From the IMG/VR virus record IMGVR_UViG_3300008217_000101, positions 1 through 23,403 of that record: a DNA stretch of 23,403 nucleotides; one strand, given 5' to 3'. Below, one piece after another: positions 1-7,265 of the stretch. The notes beneath the pieces are model-generated. The model was not told the origin of the DNA, ran no database searches, and saw only the letters and a list, made by a program, of their open reading frames with translations. A program made the translations under genes and the position numbers. The stretch's first letter is position 1. Every line of letters starts with the position of its first letter. Source of the DNA: a virus.

Positions 1-426
1 AATTGTAGGTATTGTGGGTGTAGTTGGAGTCGTAGCAGTTGTAGCGGTCGTAGCAGTTGTTGCAGTCGTAGCAGTCGTAGCAGTCGTAGCAGTTGTTGCA
101 GTTGTTGCAGTTGTAGCGGTCGTAGCAGTTGTTGCAGTCGTAGCAGTTGTTGCAGTCGTAGCAGTAGTTTCAGTAGTAGCAGTAGTAGTGGTTGGGGTAG
201 TAGGAGTAGTAGCAGTAGTAGTGGTTGGGGTAGTAGGAGTAGTAGGAGTAGTACTAGTGGTTTCACTACTTTCACTAGTGGAAATGCTCCAAGTAGTCTC
301 CCAATCAGGCTTCCCAGGACCACCATTTCCAGGACTACCTGTATCACCCCCATCGGGAGGATCTACAGGAGGAGGAGGAGGGGGAAAGACAAAGCAGAGC
401 TTATCGTCATACGCAGGATTTGCCAT
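1..426 (-). CDS. Thr/Pro-rich fibre-like protein, N-terminal part (runs off window)
   Basis: The frame is open from an ATG at 426-424 to the window edge (142 codons, no stop), six bases after the preceding gene's TAA. The product starts MANPAYDDKLCFVFPPPPP and continues with a Pro/Gly/Asp-rich stretch to about residue 40. A short Ser/Thr segment, Pro-Thr-Thr blocks and then 15 uninterrupted Ala-Thr-Thr triplets follow, and (Pro-Thr-Thr)-like residues resume at the edge. Such low-complexity Thr/Pro/Ala tracts act as extended, mucin-like stalks or linkers; here it probably separates a virion-attached head from a distal domain outside the window. No function can be assigned to the visible part. 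I favour this strand because the start is tightly coupled to the fibre operon and the opposite reading is an implausible poly-Val protein. No clear Shine-Dalgarno precedes it, so translation may be coupled to the upstream gene. Structural role is inferred from position and composition only. Confidence 0.75.
   Translation of the reverse strand, partial: MANPAYDDKLCFVFPPPPPPVDPPDGGDTGSPGNGGPGKPDWETTWSISTSESSETTSTTPTTPTTPTTTTATTPTTPTTTTATTETTATTATTATTATTATTATTATTATTATTATTATTATTATTATTATTPTTPTIPTI
31..165 (-). repeat. 9-bp tandem repeat encoding (Ala-Thr-Thr)15
   Basis: Fifteen successive 9-bp units, each encoding Ala-Thr-Thr on the minus strand. Ala codons fall at exact 9-base intervals from 34 to 160; one further unit at 166-180 has Glu in place of the first Ala spacing. 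Units differ only at wobble bases (GCT/GCA for Ala, ACT/ACA/ACG/ACC for Thr), so the amino-acid pattern is kept while the DNA has drifted. This suggests selection on the protein repeat rather than very recent slippage. Confidence 0.9.
178..243 (-). repeat. 33-bp perfect direct repeat, two copies
   Basis: Positions 178-210 are repeated exactly at 211-243. Each copy encodes 11 residues of Thr/Pro/Ala. Identity at every wobble base contrasts with the neighbouring drifted 9-bp units and indicates a recent tandem duplication in the stalk region. Confidence 0.85.
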
Positions 427-432
427 TTGAGT

Positions 433-2874
433 TTACTTTAGTACCAGAGTAGTCGTTCCATCATGGGGCATATTTGAATTGTATAGTAAGAACCCATCGT
501 TTTCCCAACCAGAAGGGAATGCTGTAACTTCAAAAACGACAGTAGGATAGGTACACACACCTACTTGATCACACTTAGTTGTTGTGGCACTATCAAGAGC
601 GGGAACAAATCCTGTAGCAGCAGTTCCATCAGAGTCATTAGTATTATTACCAGCAGCAACAGTTGTAGCAGGAAGCCCCGTATGTAAAGCTGCCCAAGAT
701 CTGAACTTACTAGAATCTCTATTAGAGGAGGGGAAAGAGCAAGCTTTAACTGAATCTGAATTCCAACCAGCCCATTGTTCACCTTGCTCTTGGTAGGGGT
801 CTGGGCCAACCCAACCCACATTAATTTCAAACCATCCTGCCCCTTTTGTTATCCAAATCCCGTCCGTACCACCTGATTCAAAGTCCCTGGTTGAGTTTCT
901 ACCAAAGCCTCCTTGTGACAACGCAACGCAATTAGATAAAGCAGCTTTCACACAATAGTTAGAATATCCAGTAGGAAGGGAGAAACTAAATCTCTTCTTC
1001 ACCCAGTACATCATTAGAGGAGATGGATCACCATCAGCACCTCCAGTAGAGCCTTTTCCAATACCAGTTCCAAAGGAATTAGTAAAGATAGCTTCATCTA
1101 AAGAAGCCCCAGCCTCTTGAAAGTCTAGTGTACTATCCGTAGACATATTTCGGTTAATAGTATACTTAAAGTTCATCCAATCATTTTTATGCAGACCAGC
1201 CACGTCTTCGGTGCCGTCTAAATACTGTGACCATGTAGACCAATCCCACTCCGGATTCGCTGGTACATTGGCGTATGACATCCCAACGATACCATTTCCT
1301 AACCAATCACTATCACCTGAATAGGCTGCGGTAATAGCTCCTTCTGGTCCCCACTTTGTTCCACCCCAGATGTAACCACCCCCTACAGGTCTGGGCACTA
1401 AGGGAGGTGCAGGAGGATCTCCTGTGCCCCCTCCTGTCCCCAGAGCAGCGGTGATGGCACCGTGGATGTGATCGTCCAACTCTCTCTTGCCCACCGCAGG
1501 GTTAGCGAGAGACAGCCCAGGGAGAGCAGCAGCAATCCCCGCTCTCTCATCATAGGTTAGCTCAGTAGTTCTAAAGAAAGGTCTAATATCCACTAAATGA
1601 GATGAGGGAATAGTTCCTGCTTGAGCAGCAGTAACGACCACATAAGCTAACGGGAGAACGGTCTGCCCCACTAACCTAAAATCATTCGTCGCCAGATCAT
1701 TAGCAAGAAGAGGAGCTAAGTTAAGAATATCATCTGGGGCAGGGAAAGAACCTGTTATTGTAGTACCATCTTTCAGTAATACCCCACCCTCATTACTAGC
1801 AATATCAGCTTTGGATGGAAGCATATAAGCGTCCGCAGTTGTGGGAGAGACATTATTCTTAACTATCGTAGCATACTCTCCCGTAGTGTTTGTATTAAAG
1901 TTTAATCCCAGCCCCGCTCCTACGAGGATTCCAAGTTTAGCAGTAGTAGTGGTAGCCACCCCACCATTACTAATAATTTTAGAACTTCCTTGGTCTATAG
2001 GTTTTGTATACAAGAAAATGAGGTCAATTCTCTGGGAAGTACCTCCGATTAATTGTGTAGCACCATTTCCATCAACATAGAAAAAGTCCTCGTCGCTGAA
2101 GTCTGGAACCGTTAGCTCCAAAGCTTCTGGAACATCCACTACAGCAGTCCTAGCTACACCCCTCCACCTCTTCGTAAATTCGGTAGCCAAAGGTTGATCA
2201 TATGCAGTATTATTTAATGTAAAAGTAAATATATTATTAAGAGCATCGTATACCTTCTCATGATCTACTAAAGGAAATCCAGTATAACTTAAATTATCAT
2301 TAAGGTTTGTTGAGGTAACAGTAGAACCAGTATTGACATACTGCCCTAAGCCCACCTTATACACAGCATAATCAGAGAATTGTTCAAACAAACCATTAAG
2401 GTGTAATGCGTTTGCACCCGCTGTAGAAAATATTTTATCTACCGCACTCCGTACCGCAGCAGGATTCCGCATAATCCAAGTAGTCCCCTCACCTTGGTAG
2501 TTGACACCAGCATTCAAAGCGGGTTGGCTAAGTGGTTCTGTTAGTGTAGCAGCATCGTTAATCCTTGCTGTAAACCTACCTGGGTTGACCGTTATTTTAG
2601 ACCCCGCAACACTAGGTTTTAAATCACTAAAGTTGGCTCTAGTAACATTAGCAAAGCTAGTGCCTTCCGAACCAGCACCTTGTCCACCACCACCACCCAT
2701 CATACTCTCTGATCCACCACCTGTAGCTAGATTTTCTACCTGATCTTTTAACCATAGGCAGTTCTCCTCCAGTTGTTGTACAGGAATATTATCAACTTCC
2801 CAGTAGTAAGGGTCATTAGCCTTATACTTCCTAACGGGAGCCGTAAAAATAAAGTTGCTATCGAAGAATGTCAT
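433..2874 (-). CDS. Fibre/virion structural protein with W-E-x-D-N-I-P anchor
   Basis: An 813-residue protein. Its ATG overlaps the previous gene's stop (TAATG). Residues 13-48 contain an anchor-like motif (YYWEVDNIPVQQLEEN) that closely matches residues 24-57 of the preceding beta-helix protein. I take this as a common baseplate or fibre attachment peptide; similar D-N-[IL]-P motifs recur in marine T4-like phage structural proteins. A Gly-rich linker (about 52-70) follows, then a long beta-rich region. Near residue 460 there is an E-L-D-D-H-I-H-G motif and a Pro/Gly linker containing GDPPAPP. The Trp- and Gly-rich C-terminal ~300 residues begin around GGGYIWGG and have scattered Cys. No catalytic signature was recognised. 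The C-terminal part may be a receptor-binding head, but that is inference from domain order. Confidence 0.8.
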   Translation of the reverse strand: MTFFDSNFIFTAPVRKYKANDPYYWEVDNIPVQQLEENCLWLKDQVENLATGGGSESMMGGGGGQGAGSEGTSFANVTRANFSDLKPSVAGSKITVNPGRFTARINDAATLTEPLSQPALNAGVNYQGEGTTWIMRNPAAVRSAVDKIFSTAGANALHLNGLFEQFSDYAVYKVGLGQYVNTGSTVTSTNLNDNLSYTGFPLVDHEKVYDALNNIFTFTLNNTAYDQPLATEFTKRWRGVARTAVVDVPEALELTVPDFSDEDFFYVDGNGATQLIGGTSQRIDLIFLYTKPIDQGSSKIISNGGVATTTTAKLGILVGAGLGLNFNTNTTGEYATIVKNNVSPTTADAYMLPSKADIASNEGGVLLKDGTTITGSFPAPDDILNLAPLLANDLATNDFRLVGQTVLPLAYVVVTAAQAGTIPSSHLVDIRPFFRTTELTYDERAGIAAALPGLSLANPAVGKRELDDHIHGAITAALGTGGGTGDPPAPPLVPRPVGGGYIWGGTKWGPEGAITAAYSGDSDWLGNGIVGMSYANVPANPEWDWSTWSQYLDGTEDVAGLHKNDWMNFKYTINRNMSTDSTLDFQEAGASLDEAIFTNSFGTGIGKGSTGGADGDPSPLMMYWVKKRFSFSLPTGYSNYCVKAALSNCVALSQGGFGRNSTRDFESGGTDGIWITKGAGWFEINVGWVGPDPYQEQGEQWAGWNSDSVKACSFPSSNRDSSKFRSWAALHTGLPATTVAAGNNTNDSDGTAATGFVPALDSATTTKCDQVGVCTYPTVVFEVTAFPSGWENDGFLLYNSNMPHDGTTTLVLK

Positions 2875-5800
2875 TAGTCTAGTTTATTCAAATCAAATTC
2901 GCTTGCTGACAGGAATCCTTTTCCTGCTAAATCAGTCTCCGACTGTGCCCCTTCTCCAGCGAAAGAGGTAGTTGAAGTTTTCATGGTAACTAATTTGGGC
3001 CTACCAGCAGTACCTAGTGTAGCATTTTTAGCGTTAGCAAAAACAGCTATAGCGGACTCATCTAGTATAACCCTACTGTCGTAATCTTGAGGAAGGAGAT
3101 CCTTGGCATAGAAGAAGTTAGACTCTTTCCAATGTTTAAAGTACGGTTTGAAATATCCAATGTCATCACATCCGTCTCTTTCTGGGATATCATCATCAGT
3201 AGCCTTTCCTAGTGCCGCACCTCTACCACAATCTTTATCACCTAAAGGTATTGCTGTAAATGCCACAGCCGCAGTATAATTTCGCCAATCCTTAGCTTCA
3301 CCATATGCAGAATCACCGAAGTAAGCTGATGCCGTCAGAGAAGAAAGACTAATAGCACCCTGAATACCGCTCGGAGAAGTAGGTCCTGCCCCATAAACAC
3401 TATAAATATCTGGACCACTTGAGGTAGTTAGGAAGATGGAAGAACACGAACCCGACATATTATACCCTTGAGCTATAGTTTGGTAGATAATCCCCGTTTC
3501 TCCACTTGGCTGATTATTATAAACCAAATACTTAGCGAATTGTTTAGGAGCGAAGTAGAGCCTAAAGGCTCCAAAGTTCTGTCCATCTGAGTGAGTATTT
3601 CCTGGCGTACCAGAAGAACCAAAGGAGTCCAGAACACTCAGAGTACTTGTAAAGAGAGTGCTATCAGGAACACCAGCCGAAGTACATCCTTTTCCATCGT
3701 TGGGACCCCCATCTACCACATACACAGCCGAGGGACCATTATATCCCACCAACGGAGGGAAGTAACCACTCACAGAACCATAACTCATGTCAAGCTTAGA
3801 AGTAGAATCAATATTCCAAATTCTTAACTGTTCACATCCTTGGGGGTCCCCCGTGGAATCCTGATAATTGTAATACAAGGCAGAAGTATTATTCCAACCA
3901 GCGGGGAAGTTAACATTCCTAACATTAACCCTACTTCCTTTCATAGAGCGCACACACATACCCCCCTTAGAGAGAGTTGCTATATCAGTAGCCTCGACTG
4001 CTAAGGGAAAAGTTTGATCGTCTGTCGCTTTTCTTGCCGCTACAACGGAGCCAACCATATCATAGGGAACCTCTCCAGGACCCCCTGCTGCCGCAGTTTG
4101 TAGTTGGGGGTTGGGGTAGAACTGAATGGATCCATATGTATGCCATGCAGAGGTTTCATAGGTGGAGTAGTTTGCACTTAAAACTAAACCAGAGGCAACC
4201 CAAGCGTCCGCATCTCCAGTCACAACTTCATCGGCAGCGGACTTGGCCCATTGTCCATTAAAATCTCCACAGTCCTCCATGTTGATAACAGAGTTATTGT
4301 TAGCGACCAAGCAAGCCCTACTTGATTGTAAGTCTACCTTAGTTTGGTTCTGCTGAACCGTAAGATCCCATTGTTCATTATCAATAAATCCATATTCGTC
4401 TTTAGGAGGACAAATATCCAAAACTGAATCATTATCAACTAAGACATTCACACCAGCCCTACTAATCAGAGTAGGTCCGTGTACTTTTAAATTGGACCCA
4501 TTATTAACATAGGCATTAGCAGTATAGATTTGGTCTGGGTAATCATCAGGACCATCTAACCAAGTGAACTTTTCATCTCCACCTACGAGCCTACAGGTAG
4601 AATTATCCTTAACAAGAAGACTAGCTCCATAGTTAGCATTAGAGGTTCCTCCTCTCCCCTTGGTTCCATCAGTAGGTATCGCTCCATTATTTCCACCAGC
4701 ACCAAAACTAGTACCAGTTTGGGCCTGAATTCTAGCATAGGTTAAATGCGCCAAAGAATTATTCTCTAAAATAATGGCAGGAATAGATAAGAGAGTATCA
4801 GTTTGTGCTGGAGAAGCTCCACGGTTTCTCTTATACTTACATCGAGATAGTCCCGCAGCATCAACAAGTCTAGGGTGCGTGTACTTAGAGTTATTTAATG
4901 CAAGGTGCTGTCCATTAGTATCCATCATCACCATTCCTGGAGCATCCTCCCACTCGTAGTACTCCCCTGTATTATTCTGGGGGCTGTTGGCGTTTCCTCT
5001 TTGCTCCGCAGGTACTAAAGTTTTCTCTACAATATTAGGAGAGTTTTTTGCATAAACTAGGTGGGAGTTTTTTAGATCAACCCCTAATGTTTGAGTGTGG
5101 TCTACATATAACTCATCTATTAAAATATCAGAGTTAGTAGCCTCTAACCCGACAGGATGTAACCAAATATCCATAGCTCCATCTAAATCCAATTTAGAGC
5201 TATTCATTAACAAGCCTCTATTTGAATTTTCAAATAGCTGTAGAGAGGTCATTGATTGTGAGTCCGTCCCTGTAAGCCGCTTGTCTCCTCCTGTAAGGAT
5301 GGAGTTATACATCACCATTCCTCTGTCGTTTCTAGTGGATGCGAAGGCTGCATTAGCACCACTAGCTGCGTACTCTCCAACAGAACTCAGGACTACATTG
5401 GAATTGAATAAGTTGAATCCGACTCCCTTAATAGTAGTATCCCTATCATATCCATACCCTAAATTAGAGCTTAGTGCATAATTTCTGTATGCCCAAGCAC
5501 CTCTACTTAAGATGACATTACTATTTACTAGATTAAATCCTGTTTCATAACACCGCATCGCAGCACAATGCTCTAAGACTACCTCAGAGTTATTAATATT
5601 AATACCGTGTCTAGTGGTGTACTTAGTTGGAACAGAAACACCCAAAGCACCATCTACAGCAAAGTTTCTGATATAGATTGGACCCCCACAGTTATTAACC
5701 TCAATTTTACTTAACCTATTACCATAAAACTCTCCAACTAAACCTACTCCTTCATCAGTACCATACGAACCTACTTTATCTCCGTCATAATCACGCCTCT

Positions 5801-6671
5801 TCGTAGGGTTATCCTCAGTTATTTCATTTGTAACAGATGAGATATCAAAAGCACTAATACTTAAATCATTATCGGCCCCATAATTAAGTAGTGGGAAAAC
5901 CTCCCCGACTCCTGTTACCGCATCTGAGTGATATAAACTTGCGGTCATTTTAGCTGTTTTAATCCACTCATCGAAGGCTCTAACCTCATGGACCATCTGC
6001 CCTAAGATGATAGTATTATCCTCCCATCGTGGATCGTCAGGGGTTGCTGCGATAGCAGTACTGATGCCTAAGCAGGAGGTATCAGTAAGAGTATTCCTTA
6101 AATCGGCAGAAGATACTTCAGTTATATATACATCGGTGTTAGTTCCCGCTGTATATCCAGCAGCAGCCCCCTCACCAACGGTACGAGCCATCGAGGATAG
6201 AGCCATATCCTCACTCTCCAATCCTTGACCTGAATTAATGTGAGCATAGTTCCTATTCACAATCTCTAATGCACCACTCCCCGTAAAGTGAACATTATTT
6301 AGAACTAATTCTCCCAAATCTCCATAGCTTCCTACCTCAATTCTAACAGGATACCTAATGATATCAGGAAGAGCGTCTAACGCCCCACTTAAATTAAGGA
6401 AAATGTTGGGATTATCAACATAAGCTTGGGTTCCTAGAGCATCAGCCGAGACAGAGAAGACTACACCACTTACTTGAGGACTTCCTGAAGTAGGCCAGCC
6501 AGCCTTCTCCCATAAGTAATAGGTTCTTTCCTCTAAATCGTAGAGGGGAATATTATCTTGCTCCCAGTTATAGAAGGAACTAGTGTCAAACTTTTCTACC
6601 CCTGGAGTCCAACTATGAAGAATCTTATTATCTCCACCCTCTACATAAATATCATTTTTATTGAATCCCAT
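2874..6671 (-). CDS. Large beta-helix tail fibre/spike protein
   Basis: A 1265-residue protein beginning one base after the previous stop. The N-terminus carries the same anchor as the next gene (YNWEQDNIPLYDLEERT at about residues 34-50). From roughly residue 310 to 560 there are repeated short turns such as GFNLVNSNVILSRG, with regular N-N-S/N-S-N ladders and hydrophobic triplets, typical of a right-handed parallel beta-helix. Phage proteins of this fold are trimeric tailspikes or depolymerases, but pectate-lyase, endosialidase or endorhamnosidase active-site motifs cannot be identified by eye. The Asn/Ser-rich, beta-rich character continues past residue 800. The C-terminal third is less repetitive and includes a Cys/Asp-rich stretch near residue 1170. 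Likely role: adhesin or polysaccharide-binding spike on the baseplate rim. Enzymatic activity is possible but unsupported. Confidence 0.82.
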   Translation of the reverse strand: MGFNKNDIYVEGGDNKILHSWTPGVEKFDTSSFYNWEQDNIPLYDLEERTYYLWEKAGWPTSGSPQVSGVVFSVSADALGTQAYVDNPNIFLNLSGALDALPDIIRYPVRIEVGSYGDLGELVLNNVHFTGSGALEIVNRNYAHINSGQGLESEDMALSSMARTVGEGAAAGYTAGTNTDVYITEVSSADLRNTLTDTSCLGISTAIAATPDDPRWEDNTIILGQMVHEVRAFDEWIKTAKMTASLYHSDAVTGVGEVFPLLNYGADNDLSISAFDISSVTNEITEDNPTKRRDYDGDKVGSYGTDEGVGLVGEFYGNRLSKIEVNNCGGPIYIRNFAVDGALGVSVPTKYTTRHGININNSEVVLEHCAAMRCYETGFNLVNSNVILSRGAWAYRNYALSSNLGYGYDRDTTIKGVGFNLFNSNVVLSSVGEYAASGANAAFASTRNDRGMVMYNSILTGGDKRLTGTDSQSMTSLQLFENSNRGLLMNSSKLDLDGAMDIWLHPVGLEATNSDILIDELYVDHTQTLGVDLKNSHLVYAKNSPNIVEKTLVPAEQRGNANSPQNNTGEYYEWEDAPGMVMMDTNGQHLALNNSKYTHPRLVDAAGLSRCKYKRNRGASPAQTDTLLSIPAIILENNSLAHLTYARIQAQTGTSFGAGGNNGAIPTDGTKGRGGTSNANYGASLLVKDNSTCRLVGGDEKFTWLDGPDDYPDQIYTANAYVNNGSNLKVHGPTLISRAGVNVLVDNDSVLDICPPKDEYGFIDNEQWDLTVQQNQTKVDLQSSRACLVANNNSVINMEDCGDFNGQWAKSAADEVVTGDADAWVASGLVLSANYSTYETSAWHTYGSIQFYPNPQLQTAAAGGPGEVPYDMVGSVVAARKATDDQTFPLAVEATDIATLSKGGMCVRSMKGSRVNVRNVNFPAGWNNTSALYYNYQDSTGDPQGCEQLRIWNIDSTSKLDMSYGSVSGYFPPLVGYNGPSAVYVVDGGPNDGKGCTSAGVPDSTLFTSTLSVLDSFGSSGTPGNTHSDGQNFGAFRLYFAPKQFAKYLVYNNQPSGETGIIYQTIAQGYNMSGSCSSIFLTTSSGPDIYSVYGAGPTSPSGIQGAISLSSLTASAYFGDSAYGEAKDWRNYTAAVAFTAIPLGDKDCGRGAALGKATDDDIPERDGCDDIGYFKPYFKHWKESNFFYAKDLLPQDYDSRVILDESAIAVFANAKNATLGTAGRPKLVTMKTSTTSFAGEGAQSETDLAGKGFLSASEFDLNKLD

Positions 6672-6672
6672 A

Positions 6673-7248
6673 TTAAAAACTTAGCGTCCACTTAAATATT
6701 AGAGAAAATTCCTCTTTTTTAGTTATTTCATTAAATACCCTGTATGCAACTAACATTGGCCTAGGATCTCCATCATACCCTGTTGGATTTTTCATCAAGA
6801 GCCCAATTTCATTTAGAGTCATTTCATTGGTACTATTAGTATCTAGGGTTATAATATATTGAACCGAATTTGGCGCAGTCCTTCGAATCATCTCTTGAGG
6901 CATCACTATCATATCTTCTGGGACTAAGACTCCGTTCTTTATTTGATCGTGCGACTCTATCCTCATAGAAGAAGTTCCATATTGCAGTTCAGTTAATTCA
7001 GTTACAAGAGTATAGGAAGAGACATTCACAGCCTCAGCTAACCCATCCATTCCTAATTGGGCATATTTTATCTGATAATCTAAGATAGAGTTAGAACCAA
7101 TACCTCCAAAGAGCAACGCTAAACCTACACCCATTCCAGAGACAATCATATTGTTGTCTGCGAAATGGAGTTCTTCCGTTCCATCTGCGTATTTTTTCCA
7201 AACCTCTAGGTATCCTACGGGGCTCAGTTCTCCTAGTACATTACTCAT
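6673..7248 (-). CDS. Stand-alone copy of the shared baseplate-proximal fibre domain
   Basis: A 191-residue protein that is almost entirely one domain, recurring at the N-terminus of the sulfatase-bearing gene upstream and in split form in the 392-residue gene before it. Shared landmarks: an opening beta segment with an N-x-I/V-V motif (YLEVWKKYADGTEEL, then NNMIVSG), an I-K-Y-A-Q-L-G segment, a mid-domain strand (QYIITLD), the motif NEIGLL, a D-x-x-P-R-P-M-L-V-A-Y-R strand and the C-terminal FKWTLSF. I do not recognise a named family with certainty. Arrangement and sharing suggest an attachment or adaptor domain that docks fibres to the baseplate; this copy may occupy an equivalent site or cap without a distal enzyme. 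It has a good ribosome site (AAAGGA overlapping the preceding TAA, 11 bases before ATG). Confidence 0.8.
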   Translation of the reverse strand: MSNVLGELSPVGYLEVWKKYADGTEELHFADNNMIVSGMGVGLALLFGGIGSNSILDYQIKYAQLGMDGLAEAVNVSSYTLVTELTELQYGTSSMRIESHDQIKNGVLVPEDMIVMPQEMIRRTAPNSVQYIITLDTNSTNEMTLNEIGLLMKNPTGYDGDPRPMLVAYRVFNEITKKEEFSLIFKWTLSF

Positions 7249-7259
7249 ATTAGTATATA

Positions 7260-7265
7260 TCCTTT
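7260..7265 (-). promoter_or_regulatory. Ribosome binding site of the 191-residue adaptor gene
   Basis: AAAGGA on the minus strand overlaps the TAA stop of the sulfatase gene and lies 11 bases before the ATG at 7248. It is one of the clearer Shine-Dalgarno sites in the block and sits in one of the few non-overlapping junctions. Confidence 0.6.

Noticed and set aside
31-165. Regular short repeats resembling a CRISPR or satellite array
   Set aside because: The unit is 9 bp, has no spacers and preserves a coding pattern, so it is a protein repeat.
14-430. Plus-strand open frame encoding a poly-Val/Ala/Gly protein
   Set aside because: It is the mirror reading of the minus-strand Thr/Ala repeat. 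The minus frame starts six bases after a co-directional gene and has a sensible N-terminus.
5095-5481. Plus-strand open frame of 128 codons
   Set aside because: It lies fully inside the well-supported beta-helix gene on the other strand and shows no ribosome site or recognisable domain. The same holds for the other plus-strand frames such as 17219-17524, 17797-18099 and 21470-21781.
2874-6671. Pectate lyase or other polysaccharide lyase activity
   Set aside because: The beta-helix is visible but no catalytic signature can be identified by reading, so no enzyme is claimed.
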